From assembly GCF_051014685.1 (NCBI RefSeq), contig NC_135052.1:5857105-5921104 (forward strand): a DNA stretch of 64,000 nt, read 5' to 3'. The stretch is from Ptiloglossa arizonensis. Lineage: Eukaryota; Arthropoda; Insecta; Hymenoptera; Colletidae. Position 1 is the first letter of the stretch; the number at the start of each line of letters is the position of its first letter. The translations under genes and the position numbers were made by a program. Below the pieces are notes generated by a model, which saw only the letters and a program-made list of their open reading frames with translations, was not told the DNA's origin and ran no database searches. Positions 54,745 to 64,000 of this stretch are shown here, one piece after another.

Positions 54745-57700
54745 GGGTGCCAGATATCGATGTCAGTTTTAAGAACTGGTCAATGGTTTGGCCGGTTTCC
54801 ATTTTCGGCTTTTCTTTTTAGTCGTATTCCAAGTCCAGAGTCACAAAAACCACACGACACTGTCGTTCACATCAAGACGTGTCACTGTATACGCATTTGT
54901 TCGAACTTTGTATTCTTATATATACATTAACTAGATACGCGAGATCCCTGCATATTATAATAAACTAGATATTATAATCTGAACTTTGCAACAGGAAATA
55001 ACCAATTATCCCGAATGGTTTTCTTGAAATCGCGACTCATCGGGTACAGAGTGCCCCGAAGAAACCCGTGGCAGTTAAAACACTCCTAATGGAAGGAAAG
55101 TGGCAACCACCGTCACGGAATATCGTACGAACGATAGAACGTTTATTGAAATAACTAATTACCACCGCTTCCTTCTTTAAATCGAGATATGCTTGCTTTA
55201 ACCGGAATCTGAAAAGAAACGAGCTCCTCTCGACGAAAGGTAAACAGCGGCGATGATTCCCTCTTCGAGGTTTCTTGCGATTTCGACTTCGGGGGTCTGA
55301 AAGGACGTTGTTTTTCGAAGAAGGGTATTTCTTTCTGGTAGTGGTCGTCTTTTTGATTCGGTACGAGTTGCTCCAGAAAGAAGAAACGTATCGATACGCG
55401 ATCTTCAACGAGAAACGGTAGCCTTGTTTAGTGGGGTGTTTATTTTTTTTTTTCTCCCTCCGTAAAATAAAAACGCTTCTTCCGGTTTTCGAAAGTTTCC
55501 AAAGGAACGATAATAAAGTAACGCAGCGTTGCGCGAATGCCCGGCAGGTTTCTTAACGTTAAAATTAAAAGCAGTTAGTTACGCCGTTTATTTTCCTTTT
55601 TCCCGAACGTTGTAACGGCCGTTGCAAAACGAGCCCGAAAGTGCTTTCAGTGGGATTTTTCAATTGCAGCTCGCTTGTTTCAATTGTGAGTTCCGTTTCG
55701 GTACGAGTTCCGAGCGAACTTGAAGTACTTTTAACGAGACGAAAATGGAATTAAAATAATGTAATAATGAAATGTCTCGTAATCCCTCTTACCCGCGAGC
55801 TATTTTATACCGCGCTCGTGAAAATCGTTGAAACGGTTTACGGGGCAAGTGGAGGCTTTGATTTAAGAATTTGTAAATTGAATTTTCAAGATATCTCGAT
55901 GCAACAAAAGCGATATCGTCTCTTTGCGGTGGACTGTGTTTCGACAAACCGCAGCAATTATTTCGCGAACGAACGATCGATCGTGTTTTAATTCGAGTAA
56001 AAATTTTTAATCGTTGTTCTATTCTCGAGCTTGATATTTCCATTCGAGGCTTCTGCGCGGTGGAAGAAGATCGTGCAACTCTCGATGGTCTAAACGTTGC
56101 AATCGATAAACAATCGATCGTACGTTTCCTGTTGTTGCTCGATACGATCAAAGAAACTCGCGCTCCGATCGCGGGATATATACGTCGAATGCTGACGAAA
56201 GCGAACAAATAGATTCGAATTTACATATATCGTTATCCAAAAGGAAATTCAATCTCTGGATAAAAGTTTGATATTTTTTTCCAGCGGTAAGAAGAAAATC
56301 TCCGCGCAGAGTTGAATTCGACGCGGATTATAGAGAGAGAGAGACGTTCACTCGGCGCGATATGTAAAATTTTTGAATACAATCGATCCATTTGTTCCCA
56401 AGGTATTAGCAACGTCGACGAAATACGAACATCGGTGTTGTTTCGAGACTTCGAAGTCCGCGGCGTACGATTTCAGAGCGTTAATAGAGTATTCGGCGTA
56501 ATATTTTTCGGATTCGTTTATATATTATTCAACGATCTAGAGTTCTCGAGGGTGGTTGGTCGCGTTCTTGAAAACCGTTCTTGAAAGAAACGCAAAGAAA
56601 AAACAGATTTCGTTTTTACCAGGGAATTACACGAACCGCTTAAAATCATAAAATACGAATCGCAGTGGGAAGAAAATTCGTGGCGGAGGAATTTATCGCG
56701 GAAAGCTAGCGGAAACGAGGAAAATTTAATTCGATCAAAGCCGACGTATATCTCTCAAATTGAATATACCGAGTTACTCGTTCGTCGAGAAACATTTCCA
56801 TAATTCGAATTTCAATTTTTTCCGCGACGAGTAACGTCGTTTCGATGAAAAAAGAAAGAAAATAAAAAGAAAAAAAAAAAAATCAAATAAAAAACGGTTC
56901 TTTATCGTTTCGATACCCGCCGTTCGAAATTTCCATCCGGGTGAAAATTCGGCCGGTTTCCGTGACCGATAAACGAAAACGTGTAACAACGCGCAACGAA
57001 CGATCCGCTCGTAGCAGCGTCGAGAAATGTACTATTTCCTCGTTGTTGACGGAATGTGCGCGGGAAATATAATTCCCCGCGCTCCGTACCGGAGTATTAT
57101 TACGTGTCCGGCACTCACCGACGTGTCTAATTACCTTCGATTCAATTTCTAAATTACGGCTTCGCCGCGACGTACCGTGGGCGTCGCTCGAGGCGTGTAC
57201 ACGAAAAAGCAAGGAAAATAATTCAGCTGCGTGGCGAATCGTCGCGAGCGAACACGTCGGCCATTCGCCCGCTCGGCCGCGACTCACGGACCGTCCATAC
57301 AATTAATTATTGACCCGTTTTAATCGTGTTAGGTCTAATTAGCGGGGGTAGGGAGGCCCGTCTCAAAGTTGTTAATTAAATTGGTTAATGCGATAAAGGA
57401 GAGTCCATAGCGGAGTTTCGCTCCCGTTCCCTTTCTCTTCTCGTCTGCTTTCGTCGCCAGCGTCGTCGCGTTTCGCGTCCCTTTGCGTCGCGTCGCGTCG
57501 CGACGCGAACACGGCAACGACGATACTTTCAGCTCGATTATTTCAATTACACGAGTTGGACAGATCGAAACCGCTGCTCCGTTTCGAACAATGTCGCCAC
57601 GATGAATAATAGACACGGTCGCATGCCTTGTCGTTCGCGGTCTCGCAATGTTTACACCGATGTGTATCGTAATCCCATTGAGGAGTAACGCGGCTATAAT

Positions 57701-58321
57701 AAGAACTTCCATCGAACGGTTATCATGGTTCCATTATGCGTGTGTTTTCACGATTACGACACACCCGGCCGGGGAATGGCCACCGCATTCTGGGCCAATT
57801 CGAAACCGTTTCTATGAATAATTACACCTTCGAAATAGAATCCAACGATCGTTAACCGTTTGCATCGGTATCGCGGTACAGTTAACGCGGGGAGTGGGTC
57901 CGACTCGTGTTTACAAAAACTCGCTCGTGACTAATGGCATTCTAGGTTCTTGAATCATTACATTATTTTAACCGCGGTGGATCGGCTCGGTGTTTCCAAC
58001 GATTTCGACTATGTTCGTTGATTTTTCTGTCCTCGTCCCCGTACCCCCCAAAGTCTGTAATCTTTACGGTTCGCGTGAACATTACAATGTCCCTTCGAAA
58101 CGCCCGATGTATCGAGCAAGTTGGAACTTTCGATTTAAGAATTTATAAATTGTGGAAGAAGAAAACTATTCGTTGCATCTGGACGCGAGCGCTGACCCAG
58201 ACCTAACACAAATCGATGGTTTTCGCGGGGATTGTTTATCGTAGAATTGCTCTCAACGGGAAGTAAACGCGTCGATGATTCGCTGTAAAACCGTGCATTC
58301 GTATTTCTGTGTGTCAAGTAT
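54745..58321. other. Intronic stretch, no gene seen
   Basis: Mixed composition with A-rich runs at 56846-56890 and a GC-rich portion at 57050-57480. Open frames (up to 139 codons) overlap on both strands and are unrecognised. No repeat termini found. Confidence 0.45.
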
Positions 58322-58462
58322 TTGGTCGATTCGGAAAGTCGTTTCGTTTTCCAAAATGGAGAATATATAATTCAATGGAATGTTTGTACACTGTAAAAAA
58401 AATCGTGTTTTATTTTCACCGAAAACAAGAAAAAACGAAACGACTTTCCCGAACAACCCAAT
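58322..58462 (-). mobile_element. Family A MITE, minus orientation
   Basis: It runs from TTGGTCGATTCGGAAAGTCG to CGACTTTCCCGAACAACCCA followed by AT. The interior is reversed (CCAAAATGGAGAATATATAA, then TTTATTTTCACCG). It forms the outer end of the inverted composite repeat. Confidence 0.87.
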
Positions 58463-58509
58463 AATTCTCTTTAAAAGCAATGCAGTTTTAAAAGTACGTT
58501 TGACAAAAA

Positions 58510-58790
58510 AAAATTAAGTTCGAAGTATCTACAGTTCGAACACCAAATTCGTTCATGATAATAAATTAATAATATAATAATAAATTAATCAAATAATAAA
58601 TTAACCTAAATAATAGATTACTCGGTAGGTTTTATCGTTCGATAAGAAACGGTGGCATTAGGTTCGAAGTATCTACAGTTCGAACACCAAAATCGTTCAT
58701 GATAATAAATTAATAATATAATAATAAATTAATCAAATAATAAATTAACCTAAATGATAGATTGCTCGGTAGGTTTTGTCGTTCGATAAG
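58510..58790 (+). repeat. AT-rich tandem array, two units of about 148 bp
   Basis: 'GAAGTATCTACAGTTCGAAC' at about 58521 and 58668, each followed by 'AATAAATTAATAATATAATA' and 'GTTCGATAAGAAACG'. Reverse-complementary to the units at 50305-51040. Confidence 0.92.
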
Positions 58791-58975
58791 AAACGTAGCT
58801 ATCAGGTACGTCGTTTTATTATTTTAAAAATGATACTACCGTTTGATGAACCTGTGCAAAGTTTCGCGCAGATCCGTCGATTTGTTCGTACATTTAAACT
58901 TACTCAAAGTCGTAGTGTCGTAGTATTTCTTTACGATGGAAAAACGACAAAACTTATCGAACAACCTAGTATCAT
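58760..58975 (+). mobile_element. Family B MITE (end of composite repeat)
   Basis: From 'AGATTGCTCGGTAGGTTTTG' through 'GATACTACCGTTTGATGAAC' to 'AAAACTTATCGAACAACCTA'. It continues directly from the AT-rich units, mirroring 50129-50304. Confidence 0.85.
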
Positions 58976-59861
58976 CTCGTACACCGAGAAGAAACAACGA
59001 GGAATCGTTCTCGGAAATATTGAAACGTTTCAACGTTGTGGATCGAGAGTCTCGAGAAATTACACAGCCGTGAAATTTTCACCGATTGTGTATACCATAG
59101 TGGAAAAATGATGATACGTAACGTAGCGTTTCATGGCCCGAAAGAAGTTGCGAAAAAATTTAGAGAGGCCCTCGTGGAAACTGATACAAAATCGACCCGG
59201 CTGGCAACGCGTTGATACATCGTCGGGGAACGACCGAATATTACGAAACATTTCTTTCTCCTTCGAATGGTGCAATCTTCGTTTTGAAAGTAACGCGAAA
59301 AATCTCGCATTAATTGGTGCACTTTTCTAAAAATTGTAGCGCTCCGTTTCGACGCGCGCGACTAACGCCGTATTGCTATTCCCCTCGTTTAAAAAGAATT
59401 GTAATTCGTATTTTTTCCACGAGCTTGATTTCCTTGAACGAACTCGAATCGATTTTCGTGCACTCAAAGTGTCTCGAATGGTAAAGATTCACCGTGAAGT
59501 AGTTCCATTTTTCTTTTCTTTCATTCACAGTATAAAAAAAGAAAAAAAAAAGCGTTTTCTCCGTCCGATATGTGTAAAATGCTCGAGGAACGTAAAGCAC
59601 AGAACGGTGGAAGAATTTTGAAAAAAGTAAGAAAAAAAAAAAGAAGAAGAAATTCCGTGTCCGTCGATAAATATCTGGTCCCGAGATCGTACGTATATCC
59701 CGGTCCGCGATCCGCGCGTGCGAGTCTCTTGGCAAACGGCCTCAGTTCGAAAGGGCGAAACTTATATTTTATTGCGCTAATATCGCAATAAAATTTTCAG
59801 ACCGAATCGCGTTGCCCGCGTTGCCGCGAATACTCCTTTCACGAGGCGAAATATTAAGAAG

Positions 59862-59956
<95 letters not shown>

Positions 59957-60900
59957 AAGAAAAAGAAAAAGAAAAAGCGTTCAACTCGATCGGCGGCATC
60001 GAGTTCCAACCGGTCGATATACGCCGAGTCGATATTACAAAACCGGGAACGATTATAACAGCGCGGTAAGTCGATAGCGGCCGACAATAATAAATATTCC
60101 TGCACGCGGTGTGCTTTAGCGTATCGGCGATTTGGAACGTATCGATAATCGAACGAACGACCGGGTTTTCGTCGAGATTCCGGTCGCACACTCGCACCGT
60201 TCGAACACACCGTTTTACGCGTACACGCGGCCACGATACGTACGACACCTCCCGCCCCGCCCACGAAATAACCGTAATGGCGTTATGGAAACCCCCCTCG
60301 CGGCGTCGCCTCGCTCGGGGTCATTAATTATAATTAATATCGCCGCCGATAATGGTACCCCGGCACTCCGTATATTGCCAGGACATACATCGCGGAGAAC
60401 GCCTCTCGCGTGTAAGTTTCGCGGCGTACGCGTCCGTATAAATTTCCGTCCTGCGCGCGGAGAAAGAGACGACGAATCACGGGGGCCGCCCCGTTACGCG
60501 AGTAGTCAATTTGTTGTAACGCTCCGCCGGTGTATCGAAAAAGAAGAAGAAAAAAAAAAAAAAAGAAAAAAACAAAGAAAAATAAATGGAAAAAGAATCC
60601 GGGGAGTTGGTCCGCGGAGTCGTTAAAAGCGGGGCGAAAGATATCGACGACGTGGATTGAATGTCGCTCGTTATACGCGTCCAGGTTGTAAATCGTCGTT
60701 GTAAATCAATTGACCGGCTCTGGCCGGGCCGAGCCGGCTGATAAATAGGATTAACTGATTTACATGAACGAGATATCCGTCCGGTCGGCATCGATCATAA
60801 TCAACGCCGGACAGCGCAATCTAGAATTAATTCCAGTTAGCGCAGCGCGGACCAACGAGACATTCCTGAATCGAGCGGTTCTTTTGCTTTTCCGCTGCAG
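58976..60900. other. End of intron 1, no gene seen
   Basis: Contains A-rich runs (59530-59555, 59620-59650, 60545-60580), the (AG)n microsatellite and CpG-rich sequence. The last ~60 bp carry the TTTGCTTTTCCGCTGCAG acceptor for coding exon 2. Confidence 0.5.
59866..59951. repeat. (AG)n microsatellite, about 43 units
   Basis: An uninterrupted AG run of about 86 bp, the longest perfect microsatellite in the window. It gives Arg-Glu repeats on + and Leu-Ser repeats on -; neither is a gene. Confidence 0.97.
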
Positions 60901-61137
60901 GCCAACCCATGTCAGCATCCGATCGTGATCTTGAGGGACGTCGCCTCCTCGGACATGGAGTCCTTGCTGCGTTTCATGTACCACGGCGAGGTCCACGTGG
61001 GTCAGGAGCAACTGGCTGCGTTCTTGAAGACTGCACAGATGCTCCAAGTTCGAGGGTTAGCAGACGTCAACAGTGGCGCCGCCACCGCCAAGATACCACC
61101 CCCGTCGTCGTCCGGTGGCTACAACGGTAGCGCGCCG
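60901..61137 (+). CDS. ab: Abrupt-like BTB zinc-finger transcription factor, coding exon 2
   Basis: Residues 70-148, phase 0 at both ends. It completes the BTB domain: ANPCQHPIVILRDVASSDME, then LLRFMYHGEVHVGQEQL, then AFLKTAQMLQVRGLADV, ending about residue 125. A Ser/Pro/Gly-rich linker (IPPPSSSGGYNGSAP) follows. The GEV.V....L..FL.TA..L...GL pattern is the standard BTB dimer-interface and C-terminal helix region of insect BTB-zinc finger proteins. The acceptor is CTTTTCCGCTGCAG ending at 60900; the donor is CCG/GTGAGT at 61137/61138. The match to abrupt is from family memory. Another BTB-ZF paralogue is the main alternative until the zinc fingers are seen. Confidence 0.9.
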
Positions 61138-62365
61138 GTGAGTTCATTTTTCAACCATTTCGATCTACCGATCGGATTCGATTCGAGTCACCGCGTCGAA
61201 TCGGACAGACAGACGCGATCTAATTTCACGCGAGAATGTTTCACACAGCGATAGAACATTTTCCGCGAGTCGATTCGAACGAAAAGTTTCTAAAACCTGA
61301 CCGTTACGCCACTGCGCAGAACGGTTACTCTCGCGAGTTGTTCTATCTCGTACCTACTTTTCTCGAAATTGACTCATCTTCTACGGTCAAAATTAAAATA
61401 GCGCCTTTCGTAGACGTGGATTTATCGCTCTGTGAAATTTCATCGCAATGAAGATTTCGAAGCTTCTCCGGTTAGCAAAATTTCCTCGATGCTGTCCACG
61501 TTCCCCTTACACACGGTACTCTTCGTCCGCGAGAAGAAGGTTAACGAGCGTTTACACCCCCACTCCGGTATACAGTCCACCGACTCCCCTACCATCGCAC
61601 CGTGGTCGCTATTGGCCGAGAACAGCGATGAGGTTAGACTCGGTAGATTGTAACCCAGAGTGGGGATACAAACATTCGTTGGACTTCTTCGAGTACATTT
61701 CTCCCGATGACATCTTTTCAGCTCCTCGTAGTACGCGGAACATCGTTCTTACGAACGATCTTGTCTCTCGATCGAGAGAATTCGAGCGACCGGTTACTTC
61801 TCTGTAGAACGACTCCATCGATGTCTTCTTCATTCGACGATGCTCCGTACCCTCGATTCGTTGCGCTGTCGCGATGCACAAATTTCCCGCGCACGGTTCG
61901 TTTTTAAATCCAACCGAAACTCGCGTCGTTAATTAACACCGATGATGATTTCGTTCGTAGCGAGTTCTCGGACTTTGCGACCCTCTGTCTTCGGTTCTTG
62001 CAAACGTTTTCGCGAATTATCCTGTCGATCGACACAAGTGTTCGGCGCTCGGTTATACCGTCGAAATATAAGTCTCCTCGCTTCGGGAACAACTCGCCAG
62101 TTATCCAGAAACAATCGAGAACCGTTTATAATAAATAACAAGAGTTTCGGTATCCGAATTCATTCTTTTTTGGAATCTTTCGTTTGTTTCCGAAACGTTG
62201 GAACCGAGTTTCTATAACCTGGAGCATCGTTTACCGATACCCTCGACGAGTCAAAGTTTCGATAAATCGATTTCGTTAAATCGACTAACTTTCGTTGAAA
62301 TCGATGGAGTTTTACGGTACCGAACAAATGTACTGGAGCAGTTGTTTCGCAATATTCCCAATTAT

Positions 62366-62498
62366 TAAGTTGTTCGAAAAGTCATTTCGTTTTTTCTTCG
62401 GTGACAATGAAACACGATTTTTTTAGAGCGTGTAAACATTTTATTAAATTATACACTCCCCATTTTGGGAAACGAAATCACTTCCCGAACAACCTAAT
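62366..62498 (+). mobile_element. Family A MITE (mariner-type)
   Basis: It runs from TTAAGTTGTTCGAAAAGTCA to CACTTCCCGAACAACCTAAT with a typical interior. It is followed by the same short flank and TTAA element seen after the copy at 51118, so both copies derive from one ancestral arrangement. Confidence 0.87.
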
Positions 62499-62527
62499 AT
62501 AATTAGAAATACCATCGACGGAATTCA

Positions 62528-62634
62528 CCCTTTGCACTCGAGGGTTCCTTGCTACCGGAAACCGACGCCTCGAGAAGATCCTTCGAGTCGTAAAATTAAT
62601 CCGGAATGGAACATTTTTATACACTTCGGGTACA
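62528..62634. mobile_element. TTAA-type piggyBac-like MITE, right half missing
   Basis: CCCTTTGCACTCGAGGGTTC through 'GGAATGGAACATTTTTATAC' matches the first half of the 47279 and 51268 elements; the left target is mutated to TTCA. The sequence then switches to GACTTTCCGAACAGTGCAAT, a family A right end, at about 62636-62655. Confidence 0.75.
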
Positions 62635-62685
62635 TGACTTTCCGAACAGTGCAATATTAACAGGGACCAATGAGGGACCAAATCG

Positions 62686-63012
62686 TTAAAATTGTGTACA
62701 GAAATAGAAACAACAAGAATTGTCGCGATGGTTTTCAATCGAAACGTAGATCCTGTAACGGTACGTCTACCCACGAACGACAAAGTACTTTTCGTCCGGT
62801 ACCGTGTATCGTTAAAATCGTTGAAATTGTGTACAGAAATGGGAACAACGAGAATCGTCGCGGTGGATTTCAATCGAAACGTAGATTTTGCAACAGTACG
62901 TCTACCCACGAACGACAAAATACTTCTCGTCCGGTACTGGGTATCGTTAAAATCGTTGAAATTGTGTACAGAAATGTACACAAAGTACTATTCGTCCGGT
63001 ACTGTGTATTAT
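62686..63012. repeat. 135-bp tandem array, about 2.4 copies
   Basis: 'GAAATTGTGTACAGAAAT' (or a variant) recurs at about 62689, 62823 and 62958; 'TACGTCTACCCACGAACGAC' at about 62762 and 62897. The period of 135 bp is a multiple of 3, so open frames of 112-167 codons run through both strands. These frames have no other support. The third copy is internally deleted. Confidence 0.93.
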
Positions 63013-63050
63013 CGTAGGTGGATCGTTTGACGATGTTTCTGTATCGACAG

Positions 63051-63257
63051 GCGACGCCGCGCAACCCTTGGCAAGACAACGGCAGAGGAGACTTGAACGA
63101 GAGCGGTTTGAGTCCACCGCCGGAGAAGCGACCTAGAAGCAACAGTCCACCGCTTGGTAACCACGTCGAGCCGAAAACGGACCTTCAGGAATCGCTGCTG
63201 GGCCAGGCTCTGGAAGGAGGACCGACGATACACACGACGCCCAGCAACAACGTGCAG
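63051..63257 (+). CDS. ab: Abrupt-like BTB zinc-finger transcription factor, coding exon 3
   Basis: Residues 149-217, phase 0 at both ends. It is a disordered linker with RNPWQDNGRGDLNESGLSPP, then EKRPRSNSPPLGNHVEPKTD, then LQESLLGQALEGGPTIHTTP. The basic EKRPRSNSP segment could act as a nuclear localisation signal (inference). Acceptor CGACAG at 63050; donor CAG/GTGAGA at 63257/63258. Supporting a real exon: strong splice sites on both sides, phase consistent with neighbours, and codon-like sequence between repeat-derived and intronic DNA. Such linkers join the BTB domain to the C2H2 fingers in this family. Confidence 0.85.
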
Positions 63258-63344
63258 GTGAGAGATCGAACCGTCGATCGACGGTCAGCGTTCACCGGAT
63301 TTCGTCTCGAGTTCGTGTAAAGGAGACGTTATCGTTGATCGTAG
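63258..63344 (+). other. Intron 3 of the abrupt-like gene (87 bp)
   Basis: A short GT...AG intron (GTGAGA donor, TTGATCGTAG acceptor). The frame is interrupted by a stop (TAA at 63318) if read through, and removal keeps phase 0. Confidence 0.8.
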
Positions 63345-63510
63345 GCGCAGTCCACCGGCGAGGACTCGAATTCCATGTCGGACAACGAGGAGGACATGTC
63401 GAACAACGACAGCATTCTGAACTCCGTGAAAACCGAGCCGAGCGACATCTTGAACGACTCCATGGAGCATCATCGTAACTCGTTTCCAGCGGCGCTTTTG
63501 GGACTACCGG
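63345..63510 (+). CDS. ab: Abrupt-like BTB zinc-finger transcription factor, coding exon 4
   Basis: Residues 218-272 plus the first base of the next codon. It is acidic, Ser/Asn-rich linker: AQSTGEDSNSMSDNEEDMSN, then a VKTEPSD motif (VKTE fits the SUMO acceptor pattern, psi-K-x-E), then a segment ending FPAALLGLP. Acceptor GATCGTAG at 63344; donor CGG/GTAAAT at 63510/63511, phase 1. SUMOylation is inferred from the motif alone. The exon sits 87 bp after exon 3 and continues its frame. Confidence 0.85.
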
Positions 63511-63745
63511 GTAAATTTCCACTCAGTTTACCTCGAAAGTCCCCCGAGACGACTATTGCTTCTCGAAACCGTGTCTCGTTCGCGACTTTCCGCCCCCCAC
63601 GAGCCGGTCACCTCGTCGTCTGTTCGAATCTTCGGTCCCCGACACCGATAATCGTCGATCGATTCTCGAAACCGTCTTCGACGTAACACCGCGCGCGTTC
63701 TATCACGCAACGGACGATGATCGTGATTGTAATTGACAATTACAG
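63511..63745 (+). other. Intron 4 of the abrupt-like gene (235 bp)
   Basis: GTAAAT donor and GACAATTACAG acceptor. Reading through would change the protein to an unrelated tail ending at 63686, so splicing is preferred. Confidence 0.75.
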
Positions 63746-63799
63746 GACTGATACCAGGACCGTCCGGGATCCACGCGGCGAATCAGGATCCGAATTACG
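63746..63799 (+). CDS. ab: Abrupt-like BTB zinc-finger transcription factor, coding exon 5 (gene continues beyond the window)
   Basis: Completes the split Gly codon from exon 4, then reads LIPGPSGIHAANQDPNY, ending phase 1 at G/GTAAGTG (63799/63800). The joined text LGLPGLIPGPSGIHAANQDP is a smooth linker, supporting the short exon. The consensus donor is strong. No C2H2 zinc finger has appeared yet, so the DNA-binding part must lie downstream, possibly as alternative 3' exons as in many insect BTB-ZF genes. Confidence 0.78.
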
Positions 63800-64000
63800 G
63801 TAAGTGATCAAGAGCAACGATTCGATTTCACAGTTTATACGATTATCGTAGCCCGGACTAATTTATCCTCCCGTCGTTCCCTCAAGACTCTGGTCTCTCG
63901 TTGTTGCGTTGAATGCATGGAACTCTCGTACCTCTCACAACCCTGCATCCCCTTGCCCAACTACCCCCTGAATAAAAAGAGAAAAAAAAAAAAAAAAGAA
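63800..64000 (+). other. Start of intron 5, cut by the window edge
   Basis: Begins GTAAGTGATC. The remaining 200 bp show no further exon and end in an A-rich run. Confidence 0.6.

Larger units (their letters stand above)
6498..60900 (+). other. Giant first intron of the abrupt-like gene (about 54.4 kb)
   Basis: It is bounded by a GTCAGT donor at 6498 and a pyrimidine-rich acceptor ending CGCTGCAG at 60900. Joining the flanking exons gives an uninterrupted BTB domain (FRRLLK followed by ANPCQHPIVIL), which is strong evidence for the splice. The intron is filled with MITEs, transposase remnants and tandem arrays, each listed separately, plus GC-rich islands. No host exon was recognised inside it, though alternative first exons cannot be excluded. 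Confidence 0.85.
61138..63050 (+). other. Intron 2 of the abrupt-like gene (about 1.9 kb)
   Basis: GTGAGT donor and TTTCTGTATCGACAG acceptor. 61138-62365 shows no gene. The 3' part is packed with repeats: a family A MITE, a truncated TTAA element and a 135-bp tandem array that stops about 40 bp before exon 3. Confidence 0.8.

Noticed and set aside
59769..60248. Leu-Ser repeat protein on the minus strand, Arg-Glu repeat on the plus strand
   Set aside because: Both are translations of the (AG)n microsatellite.
62478..62981. 167-codon minus-strand repeat protein
   Set aside because: It is the 135-bp tandem array read through; the opposite strand is equally open, and it lies in intron 2.
63375..63686. 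Read-through of exon 4 to a stop at 63686
   Set aside because: A GTAAAT donor at 63511 and an acceptor at 63745 give a smooth in-frame linker, whereas the read-through tail is Arg/Pro/Ser-rich intron sequence.
1..64000. tRNA, rRNA or bacterial/viral genes
   Set aside because: No cloverleaf-like segment, rRNA core motif or microbial gene cluster was recognised by eye. A tRNAscan/Infernal run would be needed to exclude small RNAs fully.

Overview
The window is animal nuclear DNA, most likely from a hymenopteran insect (bee, ant or wasp). Evidence: spliced genes with GT/AG introns, an insect-type BTB transcription factor, many Tc1/mariner-derived repeats, and CpG-rich intergenic sequence full of TCG/CGA words. 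That CpG richness argues against heavy germline methylation. The order is inferred from overall character; no marker fixes it.

There is one convincing host gene, on the + strand: an abrupt-like BTB zinc-finger transcription factor. Five coding exons are visible (6291-6497, 60901-61137, 63051-63257, 63345-63510, 63746-63799). They join in a consistent reading frame to give about 290 residues: a complete BTB domain, then a linker rich in Ser, Pro, Asn and acidic residues. The C2H2 zinc fingers expected at the C-terminus must lie beyond the right edge. The first intron is about 54.4 kb, splits the BTB domain, and makes up most of the window.

Layout: 1-5.4 kb is upstream sequence with a possible 5' UTR exon ending at a CAG/GTAAG donor (5365/5366). 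5.4-6.5 kb holds the leader and coding exon 1. 6.5-60.9 kb is intron 1, which contains no host gene I can support but is dense in transposon debris. 60.9-64 kb holds coding exons 2-5.

The intron contains: a nearly complete but broken mariner (29853-31138); a second, older mariner-like element with clear terminal inverted repeats (39608-41085); a Tc1-like remnant (20.4 kb); a hAT transposase C-terminal remnant (44 kb, minus strand); a possible non-LTR reverse transcriptase tail (52.3 kb); and TTAA-flanked piggyBac-like MITEs (47.3, 51.3, 54.3 kb, with a truncated copy at 62.5 kb in intron 2). Two mariner-type MITE families recur, here called family A (about 130 bp) and family B (about 212 bp). 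Tandem arrays include a 42-bp satellite of about 35 units (37.6-39.1 kb), a 127-149 bp array (50.3-51.0 kb), a roughly 200-bp array (42.5-43.3 kb), a 135-bp array just upstream of exon 3, and several two- or three-fold duplications.

The least expected structures are: (i) a composite repeat, family B + AT-rich tandem units + spacer + family A, present in inverted orientation at 50.1-51.2 and 58.3-59.0 kb with different unit counts; (ii) the 42-bp satellite, whose period is a multiple of three, so it reads as 14-residue protein-like repeats on the minus strand, and which may lie inside a TTAA-bounded unit; and (iii) several GC/CpG-rich, GAGA-rich islands in the giant intron that may be regulatory. 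No tRNA, rRNA, CRISPR or microbial gene was recognised.
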